Below, one piece after another: positions 13,300-20,355 of a DNA stretch of 20,355 bases. The position numbers were made by a program, and so were the translations under genes. Source of the stretch: Christensenella sp036660175. GTDB taxonomy: Bacteria > Bacillota > Clostridia > Christensenellales > Christensenellaceae. Position 1 is the first letter of the stretch, and each line of letters starts with the position of its first letter. The notes under the pieces were generated by a model. That model searched no databases. It worked only from the letters and a program-made list of their open reading frames with translations, and had not been told where the DNA came from. The stretch spans positions 1 through 20,355 of the forward strand of contig JAVXBD010000022.1 in assembly GCA_036660175.1 (NCBI GenBank), read 5' to 3'.

Positions 13300-15093
13300 G
13301 TGGCAAAAAGCGAAAAAAATCGGAAACCCCGTAGAATCTCTACAATTATCGTGTTTTATTTTTCATTGTTTATGGTTGTTATTTTGACAGCAATGAGCTT
13401 TATTTCTTATTATTATTCTTATGAAAATATGAAGCGAAGAACCATACAGGATACAGAGGTTGTCCTTTCACAGGTCGGGAAAAATATCGGCAGATACATT
13501 GCCAATACAGAAGACATTTCTGGAATTATCAATGCAGACAAAGCCCTGACAAGCTATTTGGCACTGGATTATGAATCGGCTTCAGAGGCAGGACGTGCAA
13601 GGGTAAACTTTACAAACTTTTTGGAGTATATTCCAAAAATCGGAGATGATATTGTTGCGATTTTTGTGTTTGATAAAAATAACGCACCTATTTATGTTCC
13701 CAAGGATTTAACGCTTAAGCAGGGATATGACATTACACAAGATGAATGGTTTAAAGATGTGCAGAATACACACGGTGAATCTGTGCTGACTGGTACGCAG
13801 GTACGTGTGATGACAGAGAAAGAAAACCCATGGGTGATTTCTCTTTCACGCAGAATTATTGATAATCGAAACAATCAGATTATTGGTACACAACACGTAG
13901 AACTTAATTATCGTGCGATTGATAAAATACTAAGCGACATCAATTTAGGCTCTAAGGGGTATGTGTTTATTGTGGATAAAGATGGAAAATATATCTATCA
14001 TCCGCAATTGCAACTGATTTATTCGGGATTAAAGAACGAAGACATTGATGAGATTTTGGCAACCAACTTAAAAACTTTAGAAAATATAAAAGAAAATAAA
14101 ATGTACACCATCAGCAATGTGGCAGGGACGGATTTTAAGATGGTGGGTGTGACGTTTTTGGACGAATTGGTTTCGGCGGCAAGCGAGATGAATATGATTT
14201 ATATCATTCTTGCATTGGCGATGGTGGGTGCGGCAATCATTGGGTCGGTGGAGTTAGCAAAGCTGATTACAAGACCGCTGGATAAGCTGGAAAACGCCGT
14301 AAATGAAGTAGAACAAGGAAACTTGGACGCAAAGTTTGAGATCAAAGGGACGATAGAAACAGAAAAATTTGCCTCGTCGCTAAGCTCTATGACAAGCACT
14401 GTCAAGCAGTTGATGGAACAAATTATGGAAGATCAAGAGATGATTCGGACAAGCGAAATCAAAGCGCTGCAATCACAAATCAACCCGCATTTTTTGTATA
14501 ACACACTGGATTCTATTGTATGGATTGCAGAAGAGGCAGGAAACGAGCAAATCAAAGAAATGACGGTTGCGCTTGCAAATTATTTTCGGATTGTGCTGTC
14601 CTCTGGCAAAGATATTATTGATGTGGCAGACGAAATTTCTCACATAGAGAATTATCTGGTGATTCAAAAGATGCGCTATGAAAATCTTGATTTTGAGATT
14701 GACGTGGATAAAGAACTGCTGCATTTAAAAATGCCGAAACTAATTTTGCAGCCAATTGTGGAAAATGCGATTTATCATGGCATCAAAAACAATACAAACG
14801 GTGGAAAAATTGTGGTGCGTGGATATATCAAAGACGAAAAATTGTTTTTTGAAATTTGCGATAACGGCAGAGGAATGCGTGAAAACGAACTCGAAAACAT
14901 CTTTAAACAAAAAACGAGGCAGCGTATTCGTCAGGGCGGAGTAGGGCTTAACAACGTCAGAGATCGAATTGAGCTTTACTATGGCGCAGAATATGGCATA
15001 CGGTTCAAAAGTAAGTTTAAAGAGGGTACTATTGTTACAATTACGCTGCCGATTCGGCATGAAACAAACGGCGGAAAGGAGCCTATTAAATGA
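13300..15093 (+). CDS. YesM-type sensor histidine kinase with extracellular dCache domain
   Basis: A 597-residue membrane kinase if begun at GTG 13300, chosen because GGGGA sits about six bases upstream; the alternative ATG at 13288 adds four residues but has only AAGAA. Domain order: a membrane helix (about 15-38), a large extracytoplasmic dCache-like sensor (about 40-290, with DEWFKDV and KGYVFIVDKDGKYIYHP), a second helix (about 295-320), and HAMP (TRPLDKLENAV). The kinase core has phospho-acceptor H397 in QINPHFLYNTLD, the N-box N489 in PIVENAIYHGIK, and DNGRGM as the G-box. This is the LytS/YesM class. The stop overlaps the next gene's start (ATGA), so the sugar-binding protein is made in step with it, suggesting a joint sensing complex. 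Confidence 0.93.
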   Translation: MAKSEKNRKPRRISTIIVFYFSLFMVVILTAMSFISYYYSYENMKRRTIQDTEVVLSQVGKNIGRYIANTEDISGIINADKALTSYLALDYESASEAGRARVNFTNFLEYIPKIGDDIVAIFVFDKNNAPIYVPKDLTLKQGYDITQDEWFKDVQNTHGESVLTGTQVRVMTEKENPWVISLSRRIIDNRNNQIIGTQHVELNYRAIDKILSDINLGSKGYVFIVDKDGKYIYHPQLQLIYSGLKNEDIDEILATNLKTLENIKENKMYTISNVAGTDFKMVGVTFLDELVSAASEMNMIYIILALAMVGAAIIGSVELAKLITRPLDKLENAVNEVEQGNLDAKFEIKGTIETEKFASSLSSMTSTVKQLMEQIMEDQEMIRTSEIKALQSQINPHFLYNTLDSIVWIAEEAGNEQIKEMTVALANYFRIVLSSGKDIIDVADEISHIENYLVIQKMRYENLDFEIDVDKELLHLKMPKLILQPIVENAIYHGIKNNTNGGKIVVRGYIKDEKLFFEICDNGRGMRENELENIFKQKTRQRIRQGGVGLNNVRDRIELYYGAEYGIRFKSKFKEGTIVTITLPIRHETNGGKEPIK

Positions 15094-16067
15094 GCAAAAA
15101 ACCTTATTATATTGTCATTGGGTTGATTTTAGTCGCAATATTGGTCGTAATAGGCGTTTTTAATATACGCACGAATGCAGAAAAAACAAGCATCAAGGCA
15201 GAGCTGATTGTAAAATCGAATGCGGCTGGATTTGAGTTTTGGGAGCTGGTAAAAAAAGGTGCGCTGGAGGGTGCAAAGGAACAGAATGTAGAGCTTACGA
15301 TTAGCGGACCACAAACGGAAGAAGATGTAGACGGACAGATTCGCCTGCTGTTGGAAGCGATAGAAAGAAAACCAGATGTGATTATTTTGGCACCTGTAGA
15401 CCAGCAAAAGCTGTACCCATATGCACAAAAGATTATTGACAACGATATTAAACTTGTCTTTGTCGATTCGAGCGTCAATACACAGATAGGAAGCTGCTTT
15501 GTGGGAACGGATAACTTTGCAGGCGCACAAGCTGTTGCGGAATATATGGCGCAGAGTTTGCATAAAAAAGGGGAAATAGCAGTGATTGCTCATCAGATGA
15601 GTGCGTCAACTTCGATTGCACGCATAGATGGATTTGAAAATATTATGAGAAAATATCCAGAAATCACTATTATCGGGGTATATGATATTGGCGATAGCGT
15701 ACAAAAGAGTTATCAGCAAACAATGCAGATTTTAAAAGAAAATCCAAAACTTGATGGGATTTATGCCACCAATCAGATTTCTGCTGAGGGAGTTTCACAG
15801 GCACTGATGGAAACGGGACGGTATCATGATGTGCAGTTTTTTTCATTTGACAGTTCGACGGTGCAGAATTCTGCTCTCGAAAAAGGTGTCGTGAAGGGAT
15901 TTATGGTGCAGATGCCGTTTAATATGGGTTATATGAGCATAGAGGCGGCGGTGGCAGCACACAAGAACAAAGTGGGAGAGTATTTTATCAATACTGGCTT
16001 TACCTATGTGACCAAAGAAACTATGCGTGAAGAAGAAGTGCAAAAACTTATTTATCCGTTTGTATAG
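15090..16067 (+). CDS. Membrane-anchored periplasmic-type sugar-binding protein, probable co-sensor
   Basis: A 325-residue type I periplasmic-binding protein (RbsB/XylF-like fold). A single hydrophobic helix (7-24) with no lipobox Cys suggests a membrane anchor; cleavage after NA near residue 30 cannot be excluded. The ligand-binding lobes follow: AAGFEFWELVKKGALEGAKE, DVIILAPVD, LVFVDSSVNT, FVGTDNFAGA, GEIAVIAH, DGIYATNQISAEGV and FFSFDSS. It shares the FWxxVKKGA motif and lobe pattern with the transport binding protein at 18969, so both may bind the same sugar. Coupled to the kinase by an ATGA overlap, it parallels XylFII of the clostridial XylFII-LytS-YesN system, which senses D-xylose. 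The ligand here is more likely fucose or a related sugar, given the isomerase downstream. Confidence 0.9.
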   Translation: MSKKPYYIVIGLILVAILVVIGVFNIRTNAEKTSIKAELIVKSNAAGFEFWELVKKGALEGAKEQNVELTISGPQTEEDVDGQIRLLLEAIERKPDVIILAPVDQQKLYPYAQKIIDNDIKLVFVDSSVNTQIGSCFVGTDNFAGAQAVAEYMAQSLHKKGEIAVIAHQMSASTSIARIDGFENIMRKYPEITIIGVYDIGDSVQKSYQQTMQILKENPKLDGIYATNQISAEGVSQALMETGRYHDVQFFSFDSSTVQNSALEKGVVKGFMVQMPFNMGYMSIEAAVAAHKNKVGEYFINTGFTYVTKETMREEEVQKLIYPFV

Positions 16068-16137
16068 ATGAAAAATTTTTTCGGATAAAAAGAACAAAAC
16101 TTACAAAATAATGTGAATTGTGTTAAAAAAATGTAAC

Positions 16138-16192
16138 ATATCCTGTATATGTCATCAAAATTGTTGAATTGTTGATGCTTTATGCAGGATAT
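16138..16192. repeat. 55-bp imperfect palindrome in the transporter control region
   Basis: Outer arms of 12 positions (16138-16149 with 16181-16192) pair throughout, including one T-G wobble. A three-base symmetric mismatch follows, then six perfect pairs, CATCAA (16153-16158) with TTGATG (16172-16177). It lies at about -94 to -40 of the predicted transporter promoter. It could be an activator-binding region, or the end structure of the preceding sensor transcript, since TATTTTATTAT overlaps and follows the right arm. Confidence 0.6.
16160..16175 (+). repeat. Tandem 8-bp direct repeat ATTGTTGA
   Basis: Two abutting perfect copies, ATTGTTGA at 16160-16167 and 16168-16175, inside the loop and inner right arm of the 55-bp palindrome. 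AraC-type response regulators commonly bind direct repeats, so this is a candidate target for the regulator at 11708. The 8-bp period is shorter than the helical turn, which weakens that reading. Confidence 0.5.
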
Positions 16193-16196
16193 TTTA

Positions 16197-16225
16197 TTAT
16201 CATTTGAAAAATATTGGTTTATAGT
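16197..16225 (+). promoter_or_regulatory. Predicted promoter of the sugar ABC transporter operon
   Basis: TTATCA (16197-16202), 17-bp spacer, TATAGT (16220-16225). The start would be about 16232, with a leader of about 141 nt. The -35 matches 4 of 6, consistent with help from an activator bound to the palindrome just upstream. The rest of the 305-bp gap holds AT-rich sequence and a weak LacI/CcpA-like half-site near 16312. Confidence 0.5.
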
Positions 16226-16372
16226 ATAGCTAAAGTGGAAATAAATAGAGCAACTTGATTGAAATAAATTGTTTTTTATTAAAATTAAATAACGAAAAGT
16301 AGTTTTTTATGGGAAGCGTTTCTTTTTTTGAGCGCAGTCATTAAAAATAAAAAATGAGGAGGGAAAAGCAGA

Positions 16373-17863
16373 ATGTCCGATATAGTTGTAAGCATGAAAA
16401 ATATTCAGAAGAGATTTCCTGGCGTACACGCATTAGACGATGCACAAATCGAACTGAAAAAAGGCGAGGTGCATGGGCTGGTTGGCGAAAATGGTGCAGG
16501 GAAATCGACTTTGATGAAAGTTCTGACAGGAATTTATTCAAAAGATGGCGGAACAATTTTTGTTAAAGGAAAAGAAGTAAACTATACAACACCTGCACAA
16601 GCAATGGCAGATGGAATCAGCATGATTCATCAAGAGCTGAACTTGATGCCGCATTTGACGGTGGCCGATAATATATTTATTGGCAGAGAGCCGAAAAAAG
16701 GAATCATCATTGACAGCAAAAAAACGAACCAAATGACAAAAGAATTGCTGGAATCATTAAATTTAGATATTTTACCAACAACACAAATCAATAAATTGTC
16801 TGTTGCAAAACAACAAATGGTTGAAATTGCCAAGGCGCTTTCTTACAATTCCGATATTATGATTATGGACGAGCCGACAGCAGCATTGACCACTTCGGAA
16901 ATTGATGAGTTATTTAAGTTTATCCATGACCTCAAAGCAAAAGGTGTGGGTATTGTTTATATTTCTCACAGAATGGAAGAATTAAAAGTGATTACGGACG
17001 ATATTACCGTTATGAGAGATGGACAATATGTAGATACCGTAAGAACGGCTGATACCGAAATGTCTGAAATCATTGGCATGATGGTTGGACGTACCATTTA
17101 TGAAGATCCAAAATCTCACAACATGGTTCCGGCTGGCTCTCCGACGGTTTTAAAAGTGGAACATCTTGTTTCAAAAGATGTAAAAGATGTTTCCTTTGAG
17201 CTAAAAAAAGGCGAGATTCTTGGCTTTGCGGGGTTGATGGGTGCAGGCAGAACAGAAACAGCAAGACTGATTTTTGGAGCTGATCCAAGAGAAAGCGGCA
17301 CAATCTTTATCAATGGAAAAGAAGTAGATATTAAAACACCTGCTGATGCGGTGGAAAATGGTATTGGGTATCTTTCTGAGGATAGAAAAGCATTCGGGCT
17401 TGCGATAGGGCTTTCGGTTGCGGATAATGCAGTGATGGCGACACTGGAAGAATATACGAGTGGCGGTGTCATAAATGAAGGGAAAGTTGCAAAAGTTACG
17501 CAAGAATATGTGGAGAAAATCAATATCAAAACACCTTCTATTAAACAATTGGTTAAAAATCTATCGGGTGGAAATCAACAAAAAGTGGTTATTGCGAAAT
17601 GGCTTGTAAAAAACAGTGATATTTTGATTTTTGATGAGCCAACCAGAGGCATTGATGTTGGAGCAAAAAGTGAGATTTACAAACTGATTAATCAGCTTGT
17701 GAGCGAGGGAAAATCTATTATTATGATTAGCTCCGAAATGCCAGAATTATTACGTATGAGTGATAGAATCATCATCATGTGTGAGGGAAAAATGACAGGC
17801 GAGATGGATATTGGAGAAGCAACACAAGAAGGCATCATGCAATATGCCACATTAAGAGGCTAA
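16373..17863 (+). CDS. Sugar ABC transporter ATP-binding protein (RbsA/MglA type)
   Basis: A 496-residue double ABC ATPase that powers monosaccharide import. The first cassette has Walker A GENGAGKS (38-45), the atypical signature LSVAKQQ, and Walker B IMIMDEPT. The second has a degenerate Walker A (GLMGAGRTE, lacking GKS), the normal signature LSGGNQQ, and ILIFDEPTRGIDVGAK. That asymmetry is normal for this family. ATG at 16373 has GAGGAGGG (16356-16363) nine bases upstream, a strong site. It is first in the operon with permease and binding protein. Family members carry ribose, galactose, xylose and similar sugars; the ATPase itself does not reveal the substrate. Confidence 0.96.
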   Translation: MSDIVVSMKNIQKRFPGVHALDDAQIELKKGEVHGLVGENGAGKSTLMKVLTGIYSKDGGTIFVKGKEVNYTTPAQAMADGISMIHQELNLMPHLTVADNIFIGREPKKGIIIDSKKTNQMTKELLESLNLDILPTTQINKLSVAKQQMVEIAKALSYNSDIMIMDEPTAALTTSEIDELFKFIHDLKAKGVGIVYISHRMEELKVITDDITVMRDGQYVDTVRTADTEMSEIIGMMVGRTIYEDPKSHNMVPAGSPTVLKVEHLVSKDVKDVSFELKKGEILGFAGLMGAGRTETARLIFGADPRESGTIFINGKEVDIKTPADAVENGIGYLSEDRKAFGLAIGLSVADNAVMATLEEYTSGGVINEGKVAKVTQEYVEKINIKTPSIKQLVKNLSGGNQQKVVIAKWLVKNSDILIFDEPTRGIDVGAKSEIYKLINQLVSEGKSIIMISSEMPELLRMSDRIIIMCEGKMTGEMDIGEATQEGIMQYATLRG

Positions 17864-17891
17864 GTAAAAGGATAAGCGAGGTAAAAAAGTA

Positions 17892-18896
17892 ATGGCTAAT
17901 GAAAGAATTTTAAAGGAAAAACAATCCACAAAGATGGGTTTGCAAAAGTTATTGGCATTAGGAGCACTCATCATACTATTGGTATTTTTCACATTATACG
18001 GGTATTTTAAAGGGAATGACATATCTTTGTTTATGCTGAACATCTTAGAGTCCTCTTATTATATTGGATTCTTGGCACTGGGCGTCACCTTCGTTATTAT
18101 AACGGGCGGAATCGACTTGTCCATTGGAACGATTATGATGTGCGGCGCACTCATCGGCGGTGTTGCATACAACGTATGGGGCTGGCCTATGTGGATGGCA
18201 TTGGTGCTGATTGTAATCATTACAACAGCATTCGGTACATTTAACGGATTTATGGTAGCAAAACTGAAGCTACCGCCATTTATTGCTACGCTTGGTACGA
18301 TGATGATTTCACAAGGCTTTGGATCTATCATTGCAAGTGTACAAACACAAAGATTTCCTACGGCAGCAGATGCAGACGGCTGGTATAAAGCCCTTTTCTT
18401 AAAGACACCAGATGGATTTCCAATGGGTGTGATTTGGCTGGCAGTGTTCTTCTGTATTGCGTTTTTCTTACTGAATAAAACACGTTTTGGTAAGTATACA
18501 TATGCGTTAGGCTCAAACGAAGAATCAGCAAGACTTTCAGGTGTTAAAACGGATAAATGGAAAATACTTGTCTATACTGTTAATGGTATTTTTTGTGGAT
18601 TTGCAGGTATCTTCTATGCTGCAACGTTTACAACGGTTATTCCTGGAAGTGGAAATGGACTGGAACTACAGGCGATTGCGGCGGTAGTTATTGGCGGAAC
18701 ATCTCTTGCGGGTGGTGTTGGGTCTATGGCAGGAACGGTCATTGGTGTGTTTATTATGAGTGTACTCAAAAACGGACTGATGTCTGTGGGGCTACAGCAA
18801 CAGTGGCAAATGCTCTTTACGGGTATTGTTGTTATACTTGCAGTGCTGCTGGATATTTATAGAACAAACGCAGCAAATAAAGTGAAGGCAATCTAA
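17892..18896 (+). CDS. Sugar ABC transporter permease (RbsC type)
   Basis: A 334-residue inner-membrane permease of the BPD_transp_2 family with about eight to ten hydrophobic segments. Family marks include the GVTFVIITGGIDLSIG segment in the first half, KLPPFIATLGTM, the GSNEESARLSGVKTDKWK cytoplasmic loop that contacts the ATPase, and GGTSLAGGVGSMAGTVIG near the C-terminus. A single permease probably works as a homodimer with the double ATPase. ATG at 17892 has GAGGT nine bases upstream, 28 bp after the ATPase stop. Substrate is inferred from context only. Confidence 0.95.
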   Translation: MANERILKEKQSTKMGLQKLLALGALIILLVFFTLYGYFKGNDISLFMLNILESSYYIGFLALGVTFVIITGGIDLSIGTIMMCGALIGGVAYNVWGWPMWMALVLIVIITTAFGTFNGFMVAKLKLPPFIATLGTMMISQGFGSIIASVQTQRFPTAADADGWYKALFLKTPDGFPMGVIWLAVFFCIAFFLLNKTRFGKYTYALGSNEESARLSGVKTDKWKILVYTVNGIFCGFAGIFYAATFTTVIPGSGNGLELQAIAAVVIGGTSLAGGVGSMAGTVIGVFIMSVLKNGLMSVGLQQQWQMLFTGIVVILAVLLDIYRTNAANKVKAI

Positions 18897-18907
18897 AAAT
18901 GTGCTTT

Positions 18908-18925
18908 ATAGACGCAGTTGTCTAT
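18908..18925 (+). other. Intercistronic stem-loop between permease and binding-protein genes
   Basis: Perfect 6-bp stem ATAGAC and GTCTAT with a GCAGTT loop, in the 72-bp gap before the binding-protein gene. No T-run follows, so it is not a terminator. Such hairpins can mark an RNA processing point that lets the binding protein accumulate above the membrane subunits. Confidence 0.4.
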
Positions 18926-18968
18926 TTGCAATATAAGATGAGTTCAAAAAATCTAAGGAGGAATTAAA

Positions 18969-20135
18969 ATGAAGAAAAAACTAGTGATTGTTATGGTGGT
19001 TGCATTGGCATGTATCTTTGCATTTGCATCCTGTGCTAAGGCTCCAGCGGCTCCGGCTGCTACACAGGCTCCGGCTGCGACGGAAGCTCCAGCAGCGGCG
19101 GCGACAGAAGCGCCAGCTGCACCGGAAGCTCCAGCGGCTGATCTTTCCGTACAGGTTGTTGCAAAAGGCTTCCAGCATCAGTTCTGGCAAGTTGTTAAAA
19201 AAGGTGCAGAAGCTGCGGCTACTGACTTGGGTGTAAAAATGACATTTAACGGACCTGAGGGCGAAAGCGCAATCAATACACAAGTTGAAATGTTAAACAC
19301 AGCTCTTGCGGCAAACCCATCAGCTATTGCTCTTGCTGCACTGGATACAAAATCAGTTGCATCACAATTAGAGCAAGCAAAAGCAGCTGGCATTCCGATT
19401 ATCGGATTTGACTCTGGCGTTCCTGATGCTCCAGAAGGCTCAATCGCTGCTACAGCATCAACAGACAACGAAGCGGCTGCGGCATTGGCTTCTGACGAAA
19501 TGATGAAAGACGCAAAATTCTCAGCTGCATTAAAAGCTGCAACACCTGAAAAACCTGTTTATATCGGTGTTCTTTCACAAGATGCTACAAGTGCTTCCAT
19601 TATCGGACGTACAAAAGGCTTTGTAGATGCTATGAAAGCTGCTGCTGAAGAAACATTCCCAGGTGCAGTTGCTGTCGAAGGACATGATAATTATAAAATG
19701 GACGCTGCAAGCAAACCTGCAGTGATTATCCAAGTAAATGTTCCACCGACACCTGATGCTGCTGATATGAAAAATGGCGCACAGGCAATGCTGAATACAA
19801 AGAACTTGGTTGGCGTATTCTGCTCAAACGAAGGTGCAGTAACTGGTTTCTTAAATGCAACCAACGATGGCGCAGACCTTGACAGAGAAAAAGGAAAATA
19901 TAAAGAAATGACAGTTGCTGGCTTTGATGCTGGTAAAACACAAAAATCTGCTGTTACAAACGGCTGGTTCTTGGGCGCTGTTACACAAGACCCATATCAA
20001 ATCGGCTATCAGGCTGTTGAACTTGCAGTAAAAGCTGCACTGGGCGAAAAAGTTGCTGATGTTGATACAGGTGCAAAATGGTACAACGCTGCAAACATCA
20101 CAGATCCAGCAATTGCTGACTTGGTTTATGATTAA
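18969..20135 (+). CDS. Sugar ABC transporter substrate-binding lipoprotein
   Basis: A 388-residue secreted lipoprotein. A KKK N-terminus and hydrophobic core end at the lipobox-like FASC, with C22 as the lipidation site. Residues 24-57 are a low-complexity linker of repeated Ala-Pro-Ala-Thr-Glu units that tethers the domain above the membrane. The remainder is a type I sugar-binding fold: GFQHQFWQVVKKGAEAAATD, NPSAIALAALD, IPIIGFDSGV, YIGVLSQD, RTKGFVDAM, GVFCSNEGAVTGF, TVAGFDAG and GAVTQDPYQIG. ATG at 18969 has a strong AAGGAGG seven bases upstream. High Ala content and strong translation signals fit an abundant protein. It shares the FWxxVKKGA element with the sensor-linked binding protein at 15090. 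Confidence 0.95.
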   Translation: MKKKLVIVMVVALACIFAFASCAKAPAAPAATQAPAATEAPAAAATEAPAAPEAPAADLSVQVVAKGFQHQFWQVVKKGAEAAATDLGVKMTFNGPEGESAINTQVEMLNTALAANPSAIALAALDTKSVASQLEQAKAAGIPIIGFDSGVPDAPEGSIAATASTDNEAAAALASDEMMKDAKFSAALKAATPEKPVYIGVLSQDATSASIIGRTKGFVDAMKAAAEETFPGAVAVEGHDNYKMDAASKPAVIIQVNVPPTPDAADMKNGAQAMLNTKNLVGVFCSNEGAVTGFLNATNDGADLDREKGKYKEMTVAGFDAGKTQKSAVTNGWFLGAVTQDPYQIGYQAVELAVKAALGEKVADVDTGAKWYNAANITDPAIADLVYD

Positions 20136-20169
20136 TAAAACAAGCTCTGTTGATTAAATAATAATAGGT

Positions 20170-20218
20170 TGAATGCCTGTCCGAAAGGGCAGGCATTCAT
20201 ATAAAAAAGATTTTTTTT
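20170..20218 (+). terminator. Long GC-rich stem-loop after the binding-protein gene
   Basis: A 13-bp stem, mostly GAATGCCTGTCC with GGGCAGGCATTC (20170-20182/20187-20199, one G-U), closed by a GAAA tetraloop, followed by 11 A-rich bases and then eight T. The T-run is offset, so it may be a partial terminator or a 3'-end stabiliser of the binding-protein message rather than a full stop. Confidence 0.6.
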
Positions 20219-20265
20219 GAGCAGTCCTTTTTTGAATAGGGTTGCTCGCAAAGCACCTTTTTTTT
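20219..20265 (+). terminator. Second stem-loop plus T-run before fucI
   Basis: A 10-bp stem, 20219-20228 with 20238-20247 (GAGCA paired with TGCTC plus two G-U and three further pairs). Ten bases follow, then eight T (20258-20265). It repeats the offset layout of the preceding hairpin. It lies 31 bp before the fucI ATG, so it may moderate read-through into that gene. Confidence 0.45.
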
Positions 20266-20296
20266 AAAAGAATCGAATAAAGGGAGGAAAAAAGAA

Positions 20297-20355
20297 ATGG
20301 TAAAAATCGGTATCAGACCAACGATAGACGGCAGAGAAAAAGGAATTAGAGAGAG
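20297..20355 (+). CDS. fucI: L-fucose isomerase, N-terminal fragment cut by the window edge
   Basis: Only 19 complete codons are present, but they match the highly conserved start of FucI: KIGIRPTIDGREKGIRE, close to the E. coli KIGIRPVIDGR element. FucI converts L-fucose to L-fuculose and also acts on D-arabinose. The ATG at 20297 has GGGAGG (20282-20287) nine bases upstream. The gene continues past the right edge. Its place directly after the ABC importer is the main clue that the importer and the sensor system handle L-fucose or a close relative. A related aldose isomerase cannot be ruled out from so short a stretch. Confidence 0.8.
   Translation, partial: MVKIGIRPTIDGREKGIRE

Noticed and set aside
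16119..16138. TGTTA-N8-TAACA inverted repeat after the sensor gene
   Set aside because: Five AT-rich bases per arm in AT-rich DNA are too weak to call.
16312..16321. GGAAGCGTTT as a CcpA catabolite site before the importer
   Set aside because: Only one half matches the cre consensus; the right half has several mismatches. It remains a weak LacI-type half-site at best.
17221..17260. Broken Walker A in the second ATPase cassette as a sign of gene decay
   Set aside because: Degeneration of the second Walker A is normal in RbsA/MglA-type double ATPases.
20241..20251. GTTGCTCGCAA as a third Crp/Fnr-type site
   Set aside because: Half-sites are separated by 2 rather than 4 bp and the sequence is part of a stem-loop.

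Overview
The window looks like the chromosome of an anaerobic, low-GC Bacillota, most likely class Clostridia (Lachnospiraceae-like, gut-associated by inference). The signs are AT-rich intergenic DNA, strong AGGAGG-type ribosome sites, a class III fructose-1,6-bisphosphatase, a split corrinoid-type methionine synthase, a FeoAB iron system with the small Cys-rich FeoB partner, and a YesM/YesN-type two-component system. No tRNA, rRNA, insertion sequence, phage gene or CRISPR array is visible. Genes are closely packed, and five junctions are ATGA stop/start overlaps.

Region 1 (1-3250): a minus-strand pair (atypical dicluster ferredoxin plus a four-helix membrane protein), a second minus-strand pair (flavin-binding PNPOx-like protein plus DUF2185 protein) and a divergent plus-strand Crp/Fnr regulator. 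The same perfect 14-bp palindrome, GTTGC-N4-GCAAC, occurs twice. One copy is centred at a predicted -41.5 of the ferredoxin operon promoter, the class II activator position. The other lies between the regulator's own promoter and its ribosome site, where it would repress. This gives a sequence-based model of a small redox or nitrosative-stress regulon.

Region 2 (3250-6290): feoA-feoB-Cys-rich membrane protein on the minus strand, divergent from a DtxR/MntR-family regulator whose visible metal ligands mix DtxR and MntR features. A strong feoA promoter has a palindromic candidate operator over its start point.

Region 3 (6290-9090): a minus-strand pair, fbp (gluconeogenic FBPase III) and a YdcF-type membrane protein.

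Region 4 (9090-11680): a plus-strand pair for methyl transfer: a fused homocysteine methyltransferase/methylene-THF reductase and a free-standing pterin-binding methyltransferase domain. The corrinoid-binding protein is not in the window.

Region 5 (11700-20355): a sugar sensing and uptake locus on the plus strand. AraC-type response regulator, dCache histidine kinase and membrane-anchored sugar-binding protein form a candidate three-component sensor. A 305-bp control region with a 55-bp imperfect palindrome and tandem 8-bp repeats follows, then an RbsA/RbsC/RbsB-type ABC importer (ATPase, permease, lipoprotein binding protein), two stem-loops, and the first 19 codons of an L-fucose isomerase. 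L-fucose, or a related sugar such as D-arabinose, is therefore the best guess for the transported and sensed ligand.
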